Made by a program: the position numbers and the translations under genes. From Salinisphaeraceae bacterium (GTDB lineage Bacteria; Pseudomonadota; Gammaproteobacteria; Nevskiales; Salinisphaeraceae): a stretch of 64,000 nt of DNA. Shown here piece after piece: positions 50,937 to 59,738 of the stretch. Location: positions 33,300-97,299 of the forward strand of contig NYTH01000030.1 of NCBI GenBank assembly GCA_002683405.1, read 5' to 3'. Every line of letters starts with the position of its first letter. Position 1 is the stretch's first letter. A model generated the notes under the pieces. That model was given only the letters and a program-made list of their open reading frames with translations. It was not told where the DNA came from and did no database searches.

Positions 50937-51941
50937 ATGCGTAATCGCCGGCTGATCATCCTTCTGGCGCTGCTGCCGGTGCTGGCCGGCTGCGTGGTGG
51001 TCGTCAGTTCCCCGTTCTCGGCGTTCGGTTCCGATCCCGGGCTGCAGGAAACCGTGGTCGACGGCGAGGGTGACGCCAAGATCCTGCTGCTGGACATTTC
51101 GGGCTTCATCAGCGACGAACCCACCAGCCGGGCCCTCGGCCTGATCCAGGAACGCTCCATGCTCGATCGGGTCGCCGAGGAGCTGGACACGGCGGCCGAG
51201 GATGAGGACATACGCGCGGTGGTGCTGCGCATCAACAGCCCCGGCGGCGGCGTCACCGCCAGCGACGAGATCTATCATCGTCTGCGCCGCTATCACGAAG
51301 CCACCGGCGTACCGGTCATCGCATCCCTGGGCAGCGTGGCGGCATCCGGCGCCTATTATCTGGCCTGCGCCGCGCAGCACATCATGGCGCATCCGACCAG
51401 CGTTACCGGCTCGGTTGGCGTGATCATCGTCGGCGTGAACGTGGCCGGACTGATGGACAAGCTGGGCGTCGCCAACCAGACCTATACCACCGGCAGCCAC
51501 AAGGACATGCTGTCGCCGCTGCGCGAAACGCGGCCGGAAGAGGCCGAGATCGTGCAATCGGTCCTGAACGACCTGTTCGCCCGGTTCAAGCAGGTGGTTC
51601 GCAGCCGCGGCGACAAGCTCGACGAGCAGGCCTGGCCCGACATCATCGACGGCCGCATATTCTCGGCCGAACGCGCCCGTCAGATCGGCCTGACCGACGC
51701 CACCGGCCGGCTTCAGGACGCCCTGGATCAGGCTCGCCGCATGGCCGGCGTGGACGAGGCCCGGGTCATCATGTATCACCGCGAGGGCGCGGCGGTGCGT
51801 ACCGTCTACTCGCGGCTGGCGGATGCGCCGGAAGCCGCTCACGCCGGGCTGCCCGATTTGCCGCTCACGTCCGCACCGCGGCTCAGTCCGGGGCTCGCGG
51901 CGACGCCTCAGTTTCTGTATCTGTGGCAGCCGGGTCTGTAG
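50937..51941 (+). CDS. S49-family signal peptide peptidase-like lipoprotein
   Basis: The 334-residue protein has a lipoprotein signal with lipobox LAGC (Cys19) and an S49 (SppA/SohB-like) domain. The nucleophile is Ser137 in GSVAASGAYYLA, and the base is Lys189 in GSHKDML; NSPGGG upstream is the oxyanion region. It degrades cleaved signal peptides or other membrane proteins. Its single-domain size is half that of E. coli SppA. It lies 10 bases after maoC, and its last 59 bases overlap the 3' end of plsB. Confidence 0.87.
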   Translation: MRNRRLIILLALLPVLAGCVVVVSSPFSAFGSDPGLQETVVDGEGDAKILLLDISGFISDEPTSRALGLIQERSMLDRVAEELDTAAEDEDIRAVVLRINSPGGGVTASDEIYHRLRRYHEATGVPVIASLGSVAASGAYYLACAAQHIMAHPTSVTGSVGVIIVGVNVAGLMDKLGVANQTYTTGSHKDMLSPLRETRPEEAEIVQSVLNDLFARFKQVVRSRGDKLDEQAWPDIIDGRIFSAERARQIGLTDATGRLQDALDQARRMAGVDEARVIMYHREGAAVRTVYSRLADAPEAAHAGLPDLPLTSAPRLSPGLAATPQFLYLWQPGL

Positions 51942-54381
51942 TCGGGCCGATATCCGGCTTACCGGTCAGATGCAGGATCGACTGCTTGATATCCGGCCCC
52001 AGCAGCCGGAGGGAATATTCCGCGAACTCGTCAATGACGGGTTCGATGCGGATATCCGCGCCGTCGATGTGCAGCAGACCCAGGCGCTGCATGATCTGAA
52101 GATGATTCCGGAACAGCCTTAGATCGAAGAACTCCGGACTGTTGCGACCGGTCAGAATGGCCATCCGCTCGGCCATGAGCTGACACTGTCGCTCGAAGGC
52201 GGCGCGTGGGATATGGCCGTCATCCACGCGGTCACGCGCCAGCAGCACGGTCGTCATGCTGTAGCGCTCGAGCGACTCGCGGGTAATGCGCGCCAGGCTG
52301 ATCAGCGCCGAAAATTCCGCGGTGCCGGCGGCCGGACGGCTGAGCGTGTCCGGGCCGTCCTGCTGCAGCAGCCCCTGCGCCACCATGGCGGCCAGCACCG
52401 ATTCCAGCACGTCCGCTATAGCGTCGTCGCCCCACCGCAGAAACAGCTCGGACGCCAGCAGCGGATAAAGCCGCCGGGACTGCTCCAGCACCATGGCCCG
52501 TGGCCGCTGCGCGGCGTGCGAAAAGAAGTTGGCAATAAGCGAGGGCAGCGCCAGCAGGTGCATGGCGCTGTTGCGCGCGTAGGTCAGCAGTACGGCCTGG
52601 CGCGGGTCCACGGTCAGCACGTCGCCCCAGGCATGGGGAATGCGCTCCAGCCGGGCCAGCGGCTCCGCCTCGGCCAGCATGGCGCCGCCATCGGTGGTCG
52701 TCAGTTCGCTGTCCGGGCTGTACGGGCAGTCTGTCAGCAGACGGGCAAACAGCCCGAGCGTATTGATCATCTCGCTTTCAAGCACGGCCTTCTGTGGACT
52801 GCCGAGCAGGACCAGCGCCACCAGAGCGGTGGAACTGGGCACCGCGCTGGCGTTGATGCGGCACATGGTCTCGTGCGCCAGCGCGTCGACCAGCGTGGCG
52901 CTGTCCGGCGACCCGTCGGAAGACGCGCCATGGCGGGCCGCGAATTCCGCCAGGTGAATCGGTTCGCCGAACGACAGATAGGCCCGGCCGTATTTTCTGC
53001 GCAAGATGCGCGCGCTGCTGCGCAGCAGATCGGTCATCCCCTCCTTCTTCTTGCCGCCGCCCCGCAGCTCGTCGAAATAGCTGTTGACCTCCATTACCCG
53101 GTCATAGCCGATGTAGACCGGCACGATGGCTACCGGCAGATCCCGATGCCGCAGATGGCTTTCGACAATCATCGAGAGCAGCCCGGTGCGGGGTTCGAGC
53201 AGCCGACCGGTACGGCTGCGCCCGCCCTCGGGAAAGAACTCTACCGACTGCCCCCGGCCGATCAGCGCGTCCACATAGCCGCGAAACACGGCCGTATAGA
53301 GCTTGTCGCCCCCGAAACTGCGGCGCAGGTAAAAGGCCCCGCAGCGGCGCAGCAGGCCGCCCACCGGCCAGAAATTGAGATTGATACCCGCGGCAATCTG
53401 CGGCAGGGCAAAGCCCTCCACGTAGAGCACGTAGGAGGCCAGCAGGTAATCCATGTGGCTGCGGTGGGCGGGCAGGAATACCAGCGCCGTCTGCTGCGCG
53501 GTGCCCCGCAGACGCTGCAGATGCCGCACCTCGATACCGTCGTAAATGCGGTGCCACAGCCAGCGCAGCATGCGCAGCATGAAGCCGATGGCTATCTTGG
53601 AATAGTCCGCCGCAATCTCGTCGGCATAGCCCCGCGCCCGCTGCCGCGCGCTGGCCAGCGGGATATCCTCGGCGCGGGCCGTACGCTCGATCGCCGCCTG
53701 GACGGCCGGCTCGGCGAGCAGCGCATTGATGATCTGCGTGCGCTGCGACCAGGGCGGCCCGAGCGTGGCCGCCCGCTGCCGGCGAAAGTGCTCGCGCAGC
53801 ACCCGCTTGAGCTTGCGGGCGCCGTGATCGGGGTTTTCGTCGCCGGCGATCACAGCCCGATAATCAAGCGGCTGGCCCATATTCACGAGAATGTTCCGGC
53901 CCTGGGCCAGTATGATCAGCGCCTTGCGCAGCCGGCCCGGCCGCACGCTGTCCGTGAAGAGGATGCGCAGCAGCGAGGTTTCGTTGGACGGGTCGCGCCC
54001 CCAGAACACCGACACCGGCAGGATCTGCACCGCATAGCCGGGCTCGCGCAGACCGCGCTCGACCATGCGGCGCAGTTCGGCCCGCGGCGGCTCGCCGGGG
54101 GCCGGCAGGCCGATGACGATGGCCCGCTGCGGCGTGGGCAGGCGATTGTGGCTGAGCTGCGGACGCGGCAGGCCGTGCCGCGCGCAGGCGGCTTCCAGGG
54201 CCAGCCAGTCACTCACGCTGCCGGACGGCAGCAGATAGCACAGCGGCTGATCGGGATCGAGCTTGAGTTCGCTCAGCTCACCGGGCGTGACGAGAATGCC
54301 CATCCACAGCCGCAGGGGCCAGCGGATCAGCCAGGTAAACAGCGCGGCCAGTCGGCCCAGCCAGATCCGGGGCGCCATCAT
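51883..54381 (-). CDS. plsB: glycerol-3-phosphate 1-O-acyltransferase
   Basis: The 832-residue inner-membrane enzyme catalyses the first acylation of glycerol-3-phosphate in phospholipid synthesis. The acyltransferase motif H-x4-D is HRSHMD (His306, Asp311), followed by GAFYLRRSFGGDKLY, FFPEGGRSRTGRLL and VAIVPVYIGYD. The size and motif positions match E. coli PlsB. The tail (residues beyond about 815) is low-complexity and overlaps the convergent S49 gene. It follows the kinase gene by 6 bases. Confidence 0.95.
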   Translation of the reverse strand: MMAPRIWLGRLAALFTWLIRWPLRLWMGILVTPGELSELKLDPDQPLCYLLPSGSVSDWLALEAACARHGLPRPQLSHNRLPTPQRAIVIGLPAPGEPPRAELRRMVERGLREPGYAVQILPVSVFWGRDPSNETSLLRILFTDSVRPGRLRKALIILAQGRNILVNMGQPLDYRAVIAGDENPDHGARKLKRVLREHFRRQRAATLGPPWSQRTQIINALLAEPAVQAAIERTARAEDIPLASARQRARGYADEIAADYSKIAIGFMLRMLRWLWHRIYDGIEVRHLQRLRGTAQQTALVFLPAHRSHMDYLLASYVLYVEGFALPQIAAGINLNFWPVGGLLRRCGAFYLRRSFGGDKLYTAVFRGYVDALIGRGQSVEFFPEGGRSRTGRLLEPRTGLLSMIVESHLRHRDLPVAIVPVYIGYDRVMEVNSYFDELRGGGKKKEGMTDLLRSSARILRRKYGRAYLSFGEPIHLAEFAARHGASSDGSPDSATLVDALAHETMCRINASAVPSSTALVALVLLGSPQKAVLESEMINTLGLFARLLTDCPYSPDSELTTTDGGAMLAEAEPLARLERIPHAWGDVLTVDPRQAVLLTYARNSAMHLLALPSLIANFFSHAAQRPRAMVLEQSRRLYPLLASELFLRWGDDAIADVLESVLAAMVAQGLLQQDGPDTLSRPAAGTAEFSALISLARITRESLERYSMTTVLLARDRVDDGHIPRAAFERQCQLMAERMAILTGRNSPEFFDLRLFRNHLQIMQRLGLLHIDGADIRIEPVIDEFAEYSLRLLGPDIKQSILHLTGKPDIGPTTDPAATDTETEASPRAPD

Positions 54382-54387
54382 GCGCGG

Positions 54388-55089
54388 CTAGCCCGGACCG
54401 CGGCTGACGAACAGGCGGGTAAAGTCGCGTATGCGTGAGCCGACCCCGCGCGCGAAGCGGGTGGGCCACCCGCGGTGCCGGGCATGCAGACGATCGGCCG
54501 CCGTGGCCAGTTCCGGGGCGAAACGCACCTTGAGCTTGGCCATGGCGTTGCGATCAGCCACGCAGAAACGCGCGAAGATCCAGTTCCAGACGACATTCCA
54601 GCGCCCGCCCCGCCGCACGCGGGCGACGAAATCGACGATATAGGGCTGCTCGCGATCGTCCACGAGGATGTTGCTGGGCGAGCGCAGATCGCAGTGCGCC
54701 ACCCCGCGCGCGTGCATGCTGCGCAGCAGCGAGTCGAGACGCTCAAAGGCTGGGGCTCCCGGCTGTACACGCTTCCAGGGCTGGGCCGGCACGTACTCCA
54801 TGATCACGCCGTAGCGGTCAATCCGGCGCAGCAGCGCGGGGATGCCGCGAATGCCCTGCAGCTGACGCAGCGCCTGCGCTTCCCGGCGAATCAGCAGCGG
54901 CCCGAGCACCCGCGCAAACCAGCCGCGCTGACCGCCGTAGTCCTTCAGCACGGCCCGCGCCGGGCCGCAGGCAAGCAACACCACGGCCGGTTCGGTGCCG
55001 CCCGGCTTGCGAAAGTGATGAACGCCCAGGCCGGACAGCTCGCGACGGTCCGCCGCCAGTATCCGGGCAAGCCCTTCGGCTTCGGTCAT
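54388..55089 (-). CDS. kinase-like phosphotransferase (RIO/KdkA-like)
   Basis: The 233-residue protein has the eukaryotic-like kinase catalytic pattern: Lys49 (AVLKDY), Glu70 (RREAQAL), AHCDLRSPSNILV with Asp134 and Asn140, and IVDF with Asp153. The short form resembles lipopolysaccharide kinases (KdkA/WaaP) and RIO kinases. The substrate is not known. It lies between mlaA and plsB, each within 6 bases, which suggests a shared role in envelope lipids. A position in lipid A or LPS modification is an inference from context. Confidence 0.75.
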   Translation of the reverse strand: MTEAEGLARILAADRRELSGLGVHHFRKPGGTEPAVVLLACGPARAVLKDYGGQRGWFARVLGPLLIRREAQALRQLQGIRGIPALLRRIDRYGVIMEYVPAQPWKRVQPGAPAFERLDSLLRSMHARGVAHCDLRSPSNILVDDREQPYIVDFVARVRRGGRWNVVWNWIFARFCVADRNAMAKLKVRFAPELATAADRLHARHRGWPTRFARGVGSRIRDFTRLFVSRGPG

Positions 55090-55094
55090 GGTGC

Positions 55095-55832
55095 CTATTC
55101 GGTGTCGTAGAAATCGTCGTCGTACTGCACTTCGATCTTCTCCGGCGGTACGTCCCCGTCGTAGACCTTGTCGAGCCGGTCGCTCAGATAGGCATCGCGC
55201 ACGAAGATATAGGGGTCAAACGACTCGTAAACGGCCTGATCAAGACCAAGCAGGCTGGCCCGCAGGTCGATGAAATAAAGCGCGTAGAGCGAGTAGCGGA
55301 CCGCTTCGTCCTGGATGTAGCTCATGGGATTGGTGAAGCCGTCGGCCACCTGGCCAATGGCGTCGCGTCCCGTACTGGGCCCGAGAAACGGCAACACGAG
55401 GTAGGCGCCCTGCCCCAGCCCCCAATAGCCCAGGGTCTGGCCGAAATCCTCGTCGTTCCTGGGCACGCCCCAGTAGCTGGCCACGTCAAACAGGCCCGCC
55501 ACACCGAAAGTGGTGTTGATCAGGAAACGGCCAATGTCGTTCACGGTCTGCCCCGGCTTGAGCTGCAGGATATCGTTCACGATGGTGATGGGGTAGCGGA
55601 TATTCGTGAAGAAATTCCCGATGCTCTTTTCCACCGGGTCCGGCGTGACCTTCCGGTAGCCCTTCGCCAGCGGGCGCACGGCATACCGGTCGGCCGTGTC
55701 GTTGAACTTGTAGATGCCGCGGTTGACCGATTCGAAGGGATCCTGTGGATCACCGGGCGGAGAGTGGGCGCAGCCCAGCAGGAGGGTGGTGGCCGCCACG
55801 GCGATTCCGGCCCGCAAGGAAATGGAAAACAT
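55095..55832 (-). CDS. mlaA: phospholipid-transport lipoprotein MlaA (VacJ)
   Basis: The 245-residue outer-membrane lipoprotein removes phospholipid from the outer leaflet with the Mla pathway. The lipobox is LLLGC (Cys21), and the family segments DPFESVNRGIYKFNDTADR, LINTTFGVAGLFDVAS, DFGQTLGYWGLGQGAYLVLPF and YFIDLRA follow. The other mla genes are not in the window. It leads a run with the kinase and plsB. Confidence 0.93.
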   Translation of the reverse strand: MFSISLRAGIAVAATTLLLGCAHSPPGDPQDPFESVNRGIYKFNDTADRYAVRPLAKGYRKVTPDPVEKSIGNFFTNIRYPITIVNDILQLKPGQTVNDIGRFLINTTFGVAGLFDVASYWGVPRNDEDFGQTLGYWGLGQGAYLVLPFLGPSTGRDAIGQVADGFTNPMSYIQDEAVRYSLYALYFIDLRASLLGLDQAVYESFDPYIFVRDAYLSDRLDKVYDGDVPPEKIEVQYDDDFYDTE

Positions 55833-55967
55833 CGAATAACTCCCTGATTCTCCGCCTGCTCGGGCGGCTCTTGCACAGCAGCGCCCATTCTACTGGTTCG
55901 CAGGTGTCTCGCGCCTCCCGTCTTCGAGGCCGCTGTTATGATTCGCCTTTCTTCCCGGGGCAGACCC

Positions 55968-56780
55968 ATGTCGATGAATCAGGACGCGGTGCGGCGGCTG
56001 CCGGTGGACCTCATCCAGCCCGGCCTGTATCAGGCTCGCCGGCATTTCAACGAGTCCGCGCTGGCCGAGCTGGCGCGCTCGGTGGCCGAGTCGGGCGTGG
56101 TTCAGCCGGTAGTCGTGCGCTCACGCGGCGAGAACGGCTACGAGCTGCTGGCCGGGGAGCGCCGCTGGCGCGCGGCCCAGCTGGCGGGGCTGTACGAATT
56201 GCCCGCCATCGTCCGCGATGATCTGTCCGACGCCGAGGCCGCCGTGCTCGGCCTGATCGAGAACCTGCAGCGCGAATCGCTCGGGCCGATGGAAACCGCG
56301 CGAGGTCTGGACAGCCTTTGCCGTGAACATGGGCTGACGCATGACGCCGCAAGCGAGCGCATCGGCAAGTCCCGGACCTACGTAACCAATTTCCTGCGAC
56401 TGCTGCGCCTGGCACCGGAAGTGCAGGGCCTGATTGATGACGGTCAGCTCACGCTGGGCCACGCCAAGATTCTGGCCGGCATACCCGAGGCCCGCCAGGT
56501 GGGCTTTGCCCGCCTTGCGGCGCGGCGCAAGCTGTCGGTTCGGGCGCTCGAATCCCACTGGCGCAAGGATCAGAACCGCAATGAGCAGCAGGTGGCGGGC
56601 GATACCGCGGCCAGCCGCGAAATGGCCGCGCTTGAGCAGCGTCTGTCCGAGCACCTGGGTAATCAGGTCCGGATTCGCTTTGATCCGGAGCGCCGCGACG
56701 GCGAAATCCGCGTGGGCTTTCACGATCTTGACGAGTTCGAGGGGCTGCTGGCGCGATGGGGCTTTGACGCACAGGGCTGA
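55968..56780 (+). CDS. ParB/Spo0J-family partition protein, without adjacent parA
   Basis: The 270-residue protein has the ParB N-terminal CTPase/nuclease-like domain (LIQPGLYQARRHFNESALAELARSV, YELLAGERRWRAAQLAG with the GERRxRA box) and a central helix-turn-helix (HDAASERIGKSRTYVTNFLRLLRL). A C-terminal dimer region ends the protein. ParB binds parS sites and loads around them with CTP. No parA is in the 64 kb and no parS consensus was seen near it. ATG 55968 gives MSMNQDAVRRLP; an ATG at 55938 adds 10 residues. Confidence 0.85.
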   Translation: MSMNQDAVRRLPVDLIQPGLYQARRHFNESALAELARSVAESGVVQPVVVRSRGENGYELLAGERRWRAAQLAGLYELPAIVRDDLSDAEAAVLGLIENLQRESLGPMETARGLDSLCREHGLTHDAASERIGKSRTYVTNFLRLLRLAPEVQGLIDDGQLTLGHAKILAGIPEARQVGFARLAARRKLSVRALESHWRKDQNRNEQQVAGDTAASREMAALEQRLSEHLGNQVRIRFDPERRDGEIRVGFHDLDEFEGLLARWGFDAQG

Positions 56781-56833
56781 CCGAGGCCGCAGCCGTGTCC
56801 CGTGAAGTCATTCACAGGGTCTGGGCACAACAC

Positions 56834-56842
56834 TGTGGATAA
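56834..56842 (-). promoter_or_regulatory. perfect DnaA-box 9-mer
   Basis: TGTGGATAA on the plus strand is TTATCCACA on the minus strand, the consensus DnaA-binding site. It lies 54 bases after the ParB gene. A single match is near the number expected by chance in 64 kb, so function is uncertain. Confidence 0.3.
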
Positions 56843-56902
56843 CTCGCGGCCAGGCCGGCCAAGTCCCCGTCATCGCGGGCCAGGCTGCTCAATGGACAAT
56901 AA

Positions 56903-57691
56903 TTAACCAGCCGGTATGGCGCAGCCCAGCAGGATGTCGCGGTCACGGAAATCGTCCAGCATGACCACGCCGGCCTCCACGATCGGCTGCTCATCGGGGT
57001 GGCCCAGCTCCTGCGCGATACGGCGCAGACAGTGGCGCCCCGTTTGGCCCGGGTCCTGCTCGATCAGCCGCAGCAGTGCTGCCGTCACCGCGTTGAGTTT
57101 CATGAAGCGGACGCGATCGCCGCGATCGCGGTACACCACCAGCCAGGTGGGCGTGTCCGGCGGGGTGTCGGGTCGATAGTCGGCCGTGATCTCGTGCACC
57201 GGGTAGCGATACTCGAGGTTGTAGACGAACGGCGAGAGCACCGGCTGACCGGTCAGCAGATCGCCCTGGCGCTGAATGGCCGCCCAGTCGATGTCGGCAT
57301 CGGCCAGCTGCAGCTTCATTTCCACCCATTCGAAGTGGGCCAGTTCCAGCATGAATGGCGGATCCTCCGGCCGGGGCTCGCGTTCCTGTTCGAGATAGGC
57401 CCGGAATTCGGCCGGTATGTCGTAGAACTGCGGGCCGTGCGATTCGTGGCGGGCATAGTAGTCGCGCACCAGCCGGGTCCAGCCGGATTCGTCGTAAAGC
57501 GACCGCAGTACCGGAAAGGCATTGGCCAGATAGCCCGTGACGTTGTTGAAGAACAGATTGCGGTAGATCGCCATGCGGCGGTCTTCCACATCGTCAGGCG
57601 CCGGCTGGTTATCGGGATCACGGATGTGCGCGGCAAACCGGTATTGGGTTCGCTGAAAGGTCGGCAGGGTTTCGTCGCTGTCTTTGCCCAT
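56903..57691 (-). CDS. hvfC: HvfC/BufC-type RiPP maturation partner (DUF2063)
   Basis: The 262-residue protein begins with a DUF2063 N-terminal domain (FAAHIRDPDNQPAPDDVEDRRMAIYRNLFF and NVTGYLANAFPVLRSL) and has a second domain with LAHFEWVEMKL. In Hvf/Buf systems this protein pairs with the MNIO enzyme and brings the precursor peptide to it. It is the last gene of the cluster (37 bases after the DoxX gene). I see no terminator in 56781-56902. Confidence 0.85.
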   Translation of the reverse strand: MGKDSDETLPTFQRTQYRFAAHIRDPDNQPAPDDVEDRRMAIYRNLFFNNVTGYLANAFPVLRSLYDESGWTRLVRDYYARHESHGPQFYDIPAEFRAYLEQEREPRPEDPPFMLELAHFEWVEMKLQLADADIDWAAIQRQGDLLTGQPVLSPFVYNLEYRYPVHEITADYRPDTPPDTPTWLVVYRDRGDRVRFMKLNAVTAALLRLIEQDPGQTGRHCLRRIAQELGHPDEQPIVEAGVVMLDDFRDRDILLGCAIPAG

Positions 57692-57728
57692 GGCGGTCAG
57701 TCGGGAGCGGTGAAGAAATGGCGCGGCT

Positions 57729-58349
57729 TCACGATACCGCGGCCTGCGCCTGGATACGACGGGCCGCCCAGAAGTCCAGGCTAAGGTAGCGGCCCGCCCC
57801 CGTGAAGAATAGCGTCAGCAGCATCACGAAATAGGTGGCGGCGAATTCGATACCGTTGTTCAGCACGGCGAAACTGCCCTGCTCGGTCAGCCAGTCATAC
57901 TGGCCGTGCGTGCGCAGCAGCTCCCGGGCCTGATCCAGCCGCAGCGCGGCCGCCTGGGCGTCGGCACAGTTGAAAAGGCAGAAGGACGGATCGGCAATGG
58001 CCTGCCAGCCGTTTTCCCAATGCACGGTGAACAGGGCCACCAGCATGGTAATCATGAGCGGAATGGCAAACAGCCGCACGAAGCCGCCCAACAGCAGCGC
58101 GATGGCGCCCAGCACCTCGGTGTAGGCCGCCAGCGCCACCATCACCCACGGCATGGGCAGCCCCAGGCCCCACTCGGCGTTACCGAACCAGGCGACCGTG
58201 TTTTCGTTCGGCAGCCAGCGATCGTTGAGCTTGCTTGTGCCCGCCAGCCAGAACACCGGGGCGAGATAAAGCCGCAGAGCCAGCGGCGCAAGAAAATCAA
58301 GGCCGCGCGATTTGTCCAGCAGCGCCTTGAGCCGATGTAGTACAGGCAT
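57729..58349 (-). CDS. DoxX-family membrane protein of the Hvf cluster (HvfX-like)
   Basis: The 206-residue protein has four hydrophobic segments in a DoxX pattern (APLALRLYLAPVFWLAGTSKL, PWVMVALAAYTEVLGAIALLLGG and others) and a CxxxC-free periplasmic loop with LFNCADAQAAAL. DoxX/HvfX proteins accompany MNIO-RiPP clusters; their exact role is not established. ATG 58349 is favoured by GGGGAA eight bases upstream, although an ATG at 58379 is in frame. It lies 95 bases downstream of hvfB. Confidence 0.8.
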   Translation of the reverse strand: MPVLHRLKALLDKSRGLDFLAPLALRLYLAPVFWLAGTSKLNDRWLPNENTVAWFGNAEWGLGLPMPWVMVALAAYTEVLGAIALLLGGFVRLFAIPLMITMLVALFTVHWENGWQAIADPSFCLFNCADAQAAALRLDQARELLRTHGQYDWLTEQGSFAVLNNGIEFAATYFVMLLTLFFTGAGRYLSLDFWAARRIQAQAAVS

Positions 58350-58444
58350 GAACGATTCCCCGGTTCTGTCACGTGGCAACGACCGTGCGGCCGTTGATGA
58401 ATACGCAGATACAGACCGGGCCGCCGCCCGATGGCTTATCGGTA

Positions 58445-59326
58445 TCAGCCGCTCAGCCCGGCGGACGTCACAGCGGTGTTGGCTGGCTGATGACGCGCCT
58501 GGATGCCGCGAATCGTTTCGACTTCGCCAAGCAACTCGTTCAGGGGGGGGATATTGAAATCACGCTCAAGCAGCGTGGGAAATACGCCGTAGCGGGCATA
58601 GGCGTGGTCGAGCAGCGACCACACCGGATCAATCACGTCGGCGCCATGGGTATCGACGCGCAGATCCTCGGCCTCCTCGTGATGGCCGGCGATGTGGGCA
58701 TAGGCGATGCGCTCTCCGGGAATCGCGTCCAGATAGGCAAAGGGGTCAAAGCGGAAATTGACGCTGTTGACGTAGATGTTGTTCAGATCGAGCAGCAGAT
58801 CGCAGTCGGCTTCTTCGACCACGGCGTTGAGAAACTCGATTTCGCTCATCTGTGCATCCGGCGTGGCATAGCAGGACACGTTCTCCACCGCGATGCGCCG
58901 CTCCAGCGCGTCCTGAACGCGGCGAATACGGTCGGCCACGTAGCGCACGGCCTCATCGGTGTAGGGAATCGGCATGAGATCGTACAGATGCCCGTCGTCG
59001 CTGCAGTAGGACAGATGCTCCGAGTAGTAGCGAATCCGGTGGTGGTCCAGAAATTCGCGCACACGGGAGACGAAGCCCATGTCCAGCGGCGCCGGACTGC
59101 CCAGCGACAGAGAAAGACCGTGGGTGACGAAGTCGTAGCGCTCGGTCAGCTTTTCGAACAGCCGCTTGCGCGTGCCGCCCAGGCCAATCCAGTTCTCCGG
59201 CGCAACCTCCAGAAAGCCCACAGCCGATGGCTGGGCATCTGCAAGCGGGCCCAACAGGGCCCGCCGCAGACCCAGACCAGCACCCTGAACGCAGTAATCA
59301 CGCGTTGCGTCAGTTGATGCGGTCAT
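58445..59326 (-). CDS. hvfB: MNIO-family (DUF692) RiPP-modifying enzyme
   Basis: The 293-residue TIM-barrel protein shows the DUF692/MNIO motifs: [12 protein letters not shown] (37-48), [38 protein letters not shown] and AHIAGHHE. These His/Glu/Asp residues should bind two or three iron atoms. In characterised Hvf-type systems the enzyme converts EGKCG cysteines to oxazolone-thioamide (or related) copper-binding groups. AAGGAG lies before ATG 59326, and hvfA is 32 bases upstream. Confidence 0.88.
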   Translation of the reverse strand: MTASTDATRDYCVQGAGLGLRRALLGPLADAQPSAVGFLEVAPENWIGLGGTRKRLFEKLTERYDFVTHGLSLSLGSPAPLDMGFVSRVREFLDHHRIRYYSEHLSYCSDDGHLYDLMPIPYTDEAVRYVADRIRRVQDALERRIAVENVSCYATPDAQMSEIEFLNAVVEEADCDLLLDLNNIYVNSVNFRFDPFAYLDAIPGERIAYAHIAGHHEEAEDLRVDTHGADVIDPVWSLLDHAYARYGVFPTLLERDFNIPPLNELLGEVETIRGIQARHQPANTAVTSAGLSG

Positions 59327-59358
59327 TGCTTCTCCTTTAGAGAATCAGCGATTGGGTT

Positions 59359-59646
59359 TTAGCCCTTGTCGCCGCCGCAGGAGCCTTCGCCACCCTTGTC
59401 GCCGCCACAGGAGCCTTCACCGCCCTTGTCGCCACCACAGGAGCCTTCGCCGCCCTTCTCGCCGCCGCACTTGCCTTCACCACACTTGCCTTCGGCAAGA
59501 ATCACGGTGCTGCTGGTGCCGGAGATCTCCTCCGCCTGAAACGGGTTGCTGTTGCCCGCCGACGCCATGCCGGCAAACGTCACCGTGGCGGCAAACGCCG
59601 TGCCCAGCGCAATCGAAAGCGGCTTGTAATCGGATTTCTTGTCCAT
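59359..59646 (-). CDS. hvfA: Hvf-type RiPP precursor with EGKCG/EGSCG repeats
   Basis: The 95-residue peptide begins with a signal-like leader (MDKKSDYKPLSIALGTAFAA and onward to MASA) and a short linker (NSNPFQAEEISGTSSTVILA). A Cys-rich core has Cys55 and Cys60 in EGKCG motifs, then three EGSCGGDK repeats with Cys70, Cys80 and Cys90. ATG 59646 is preferred over ATG 59652 because the AGGA of AAGAGGAT lies seven bases before it and only one base before the other. The precursor should be modified by hvfB and hvfC and bind copper or another metal. The three EGSC motifs are the unusual part. Confidence 0.82.
   Translation of the reverse strand: MDKKSDYKPLSIALGTAFAATVTFAGMASAGNSNPFQAEEISGTSSTVILAEGKCGEGKCGGEKGGEGSCGGDKGGEGSCGGDKGGEGSCGGDKG
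59365..59454 (-). repeat. three tandem 30-base repeats in hvfA
   Basis: The codons for GGEGSCGGDK (residues 65-94) are repeated three times in tandem with only synonymous differences. This explains the CRISPR-like look of the DNA and is a likely site of repeat number change. Confidence 0.85.
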
Positions 59647-59738
59647 CTCCATATCCTCTTGGGGTTGTGTTGGGGGTTTGCCCCCCGGCTAGAAAACCGC
59701 ATGAGGCGACCAGACGCTCCGGTCGACTCATAGTATCT

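Noticed and set aside
51883..54438. A 741-codon plus-strand frame over plsB
   Set aside because: It is Arg/Gln/His-rich shadow sequence. The minus strand encodes full PlsB with HRSHMD.
59365..59454. Three evenly spaced 30-base repeats that look like a CRISPR array
   Set aside because: They have no spacers and encode GGEGSCGGDK units in frame in hvfA.
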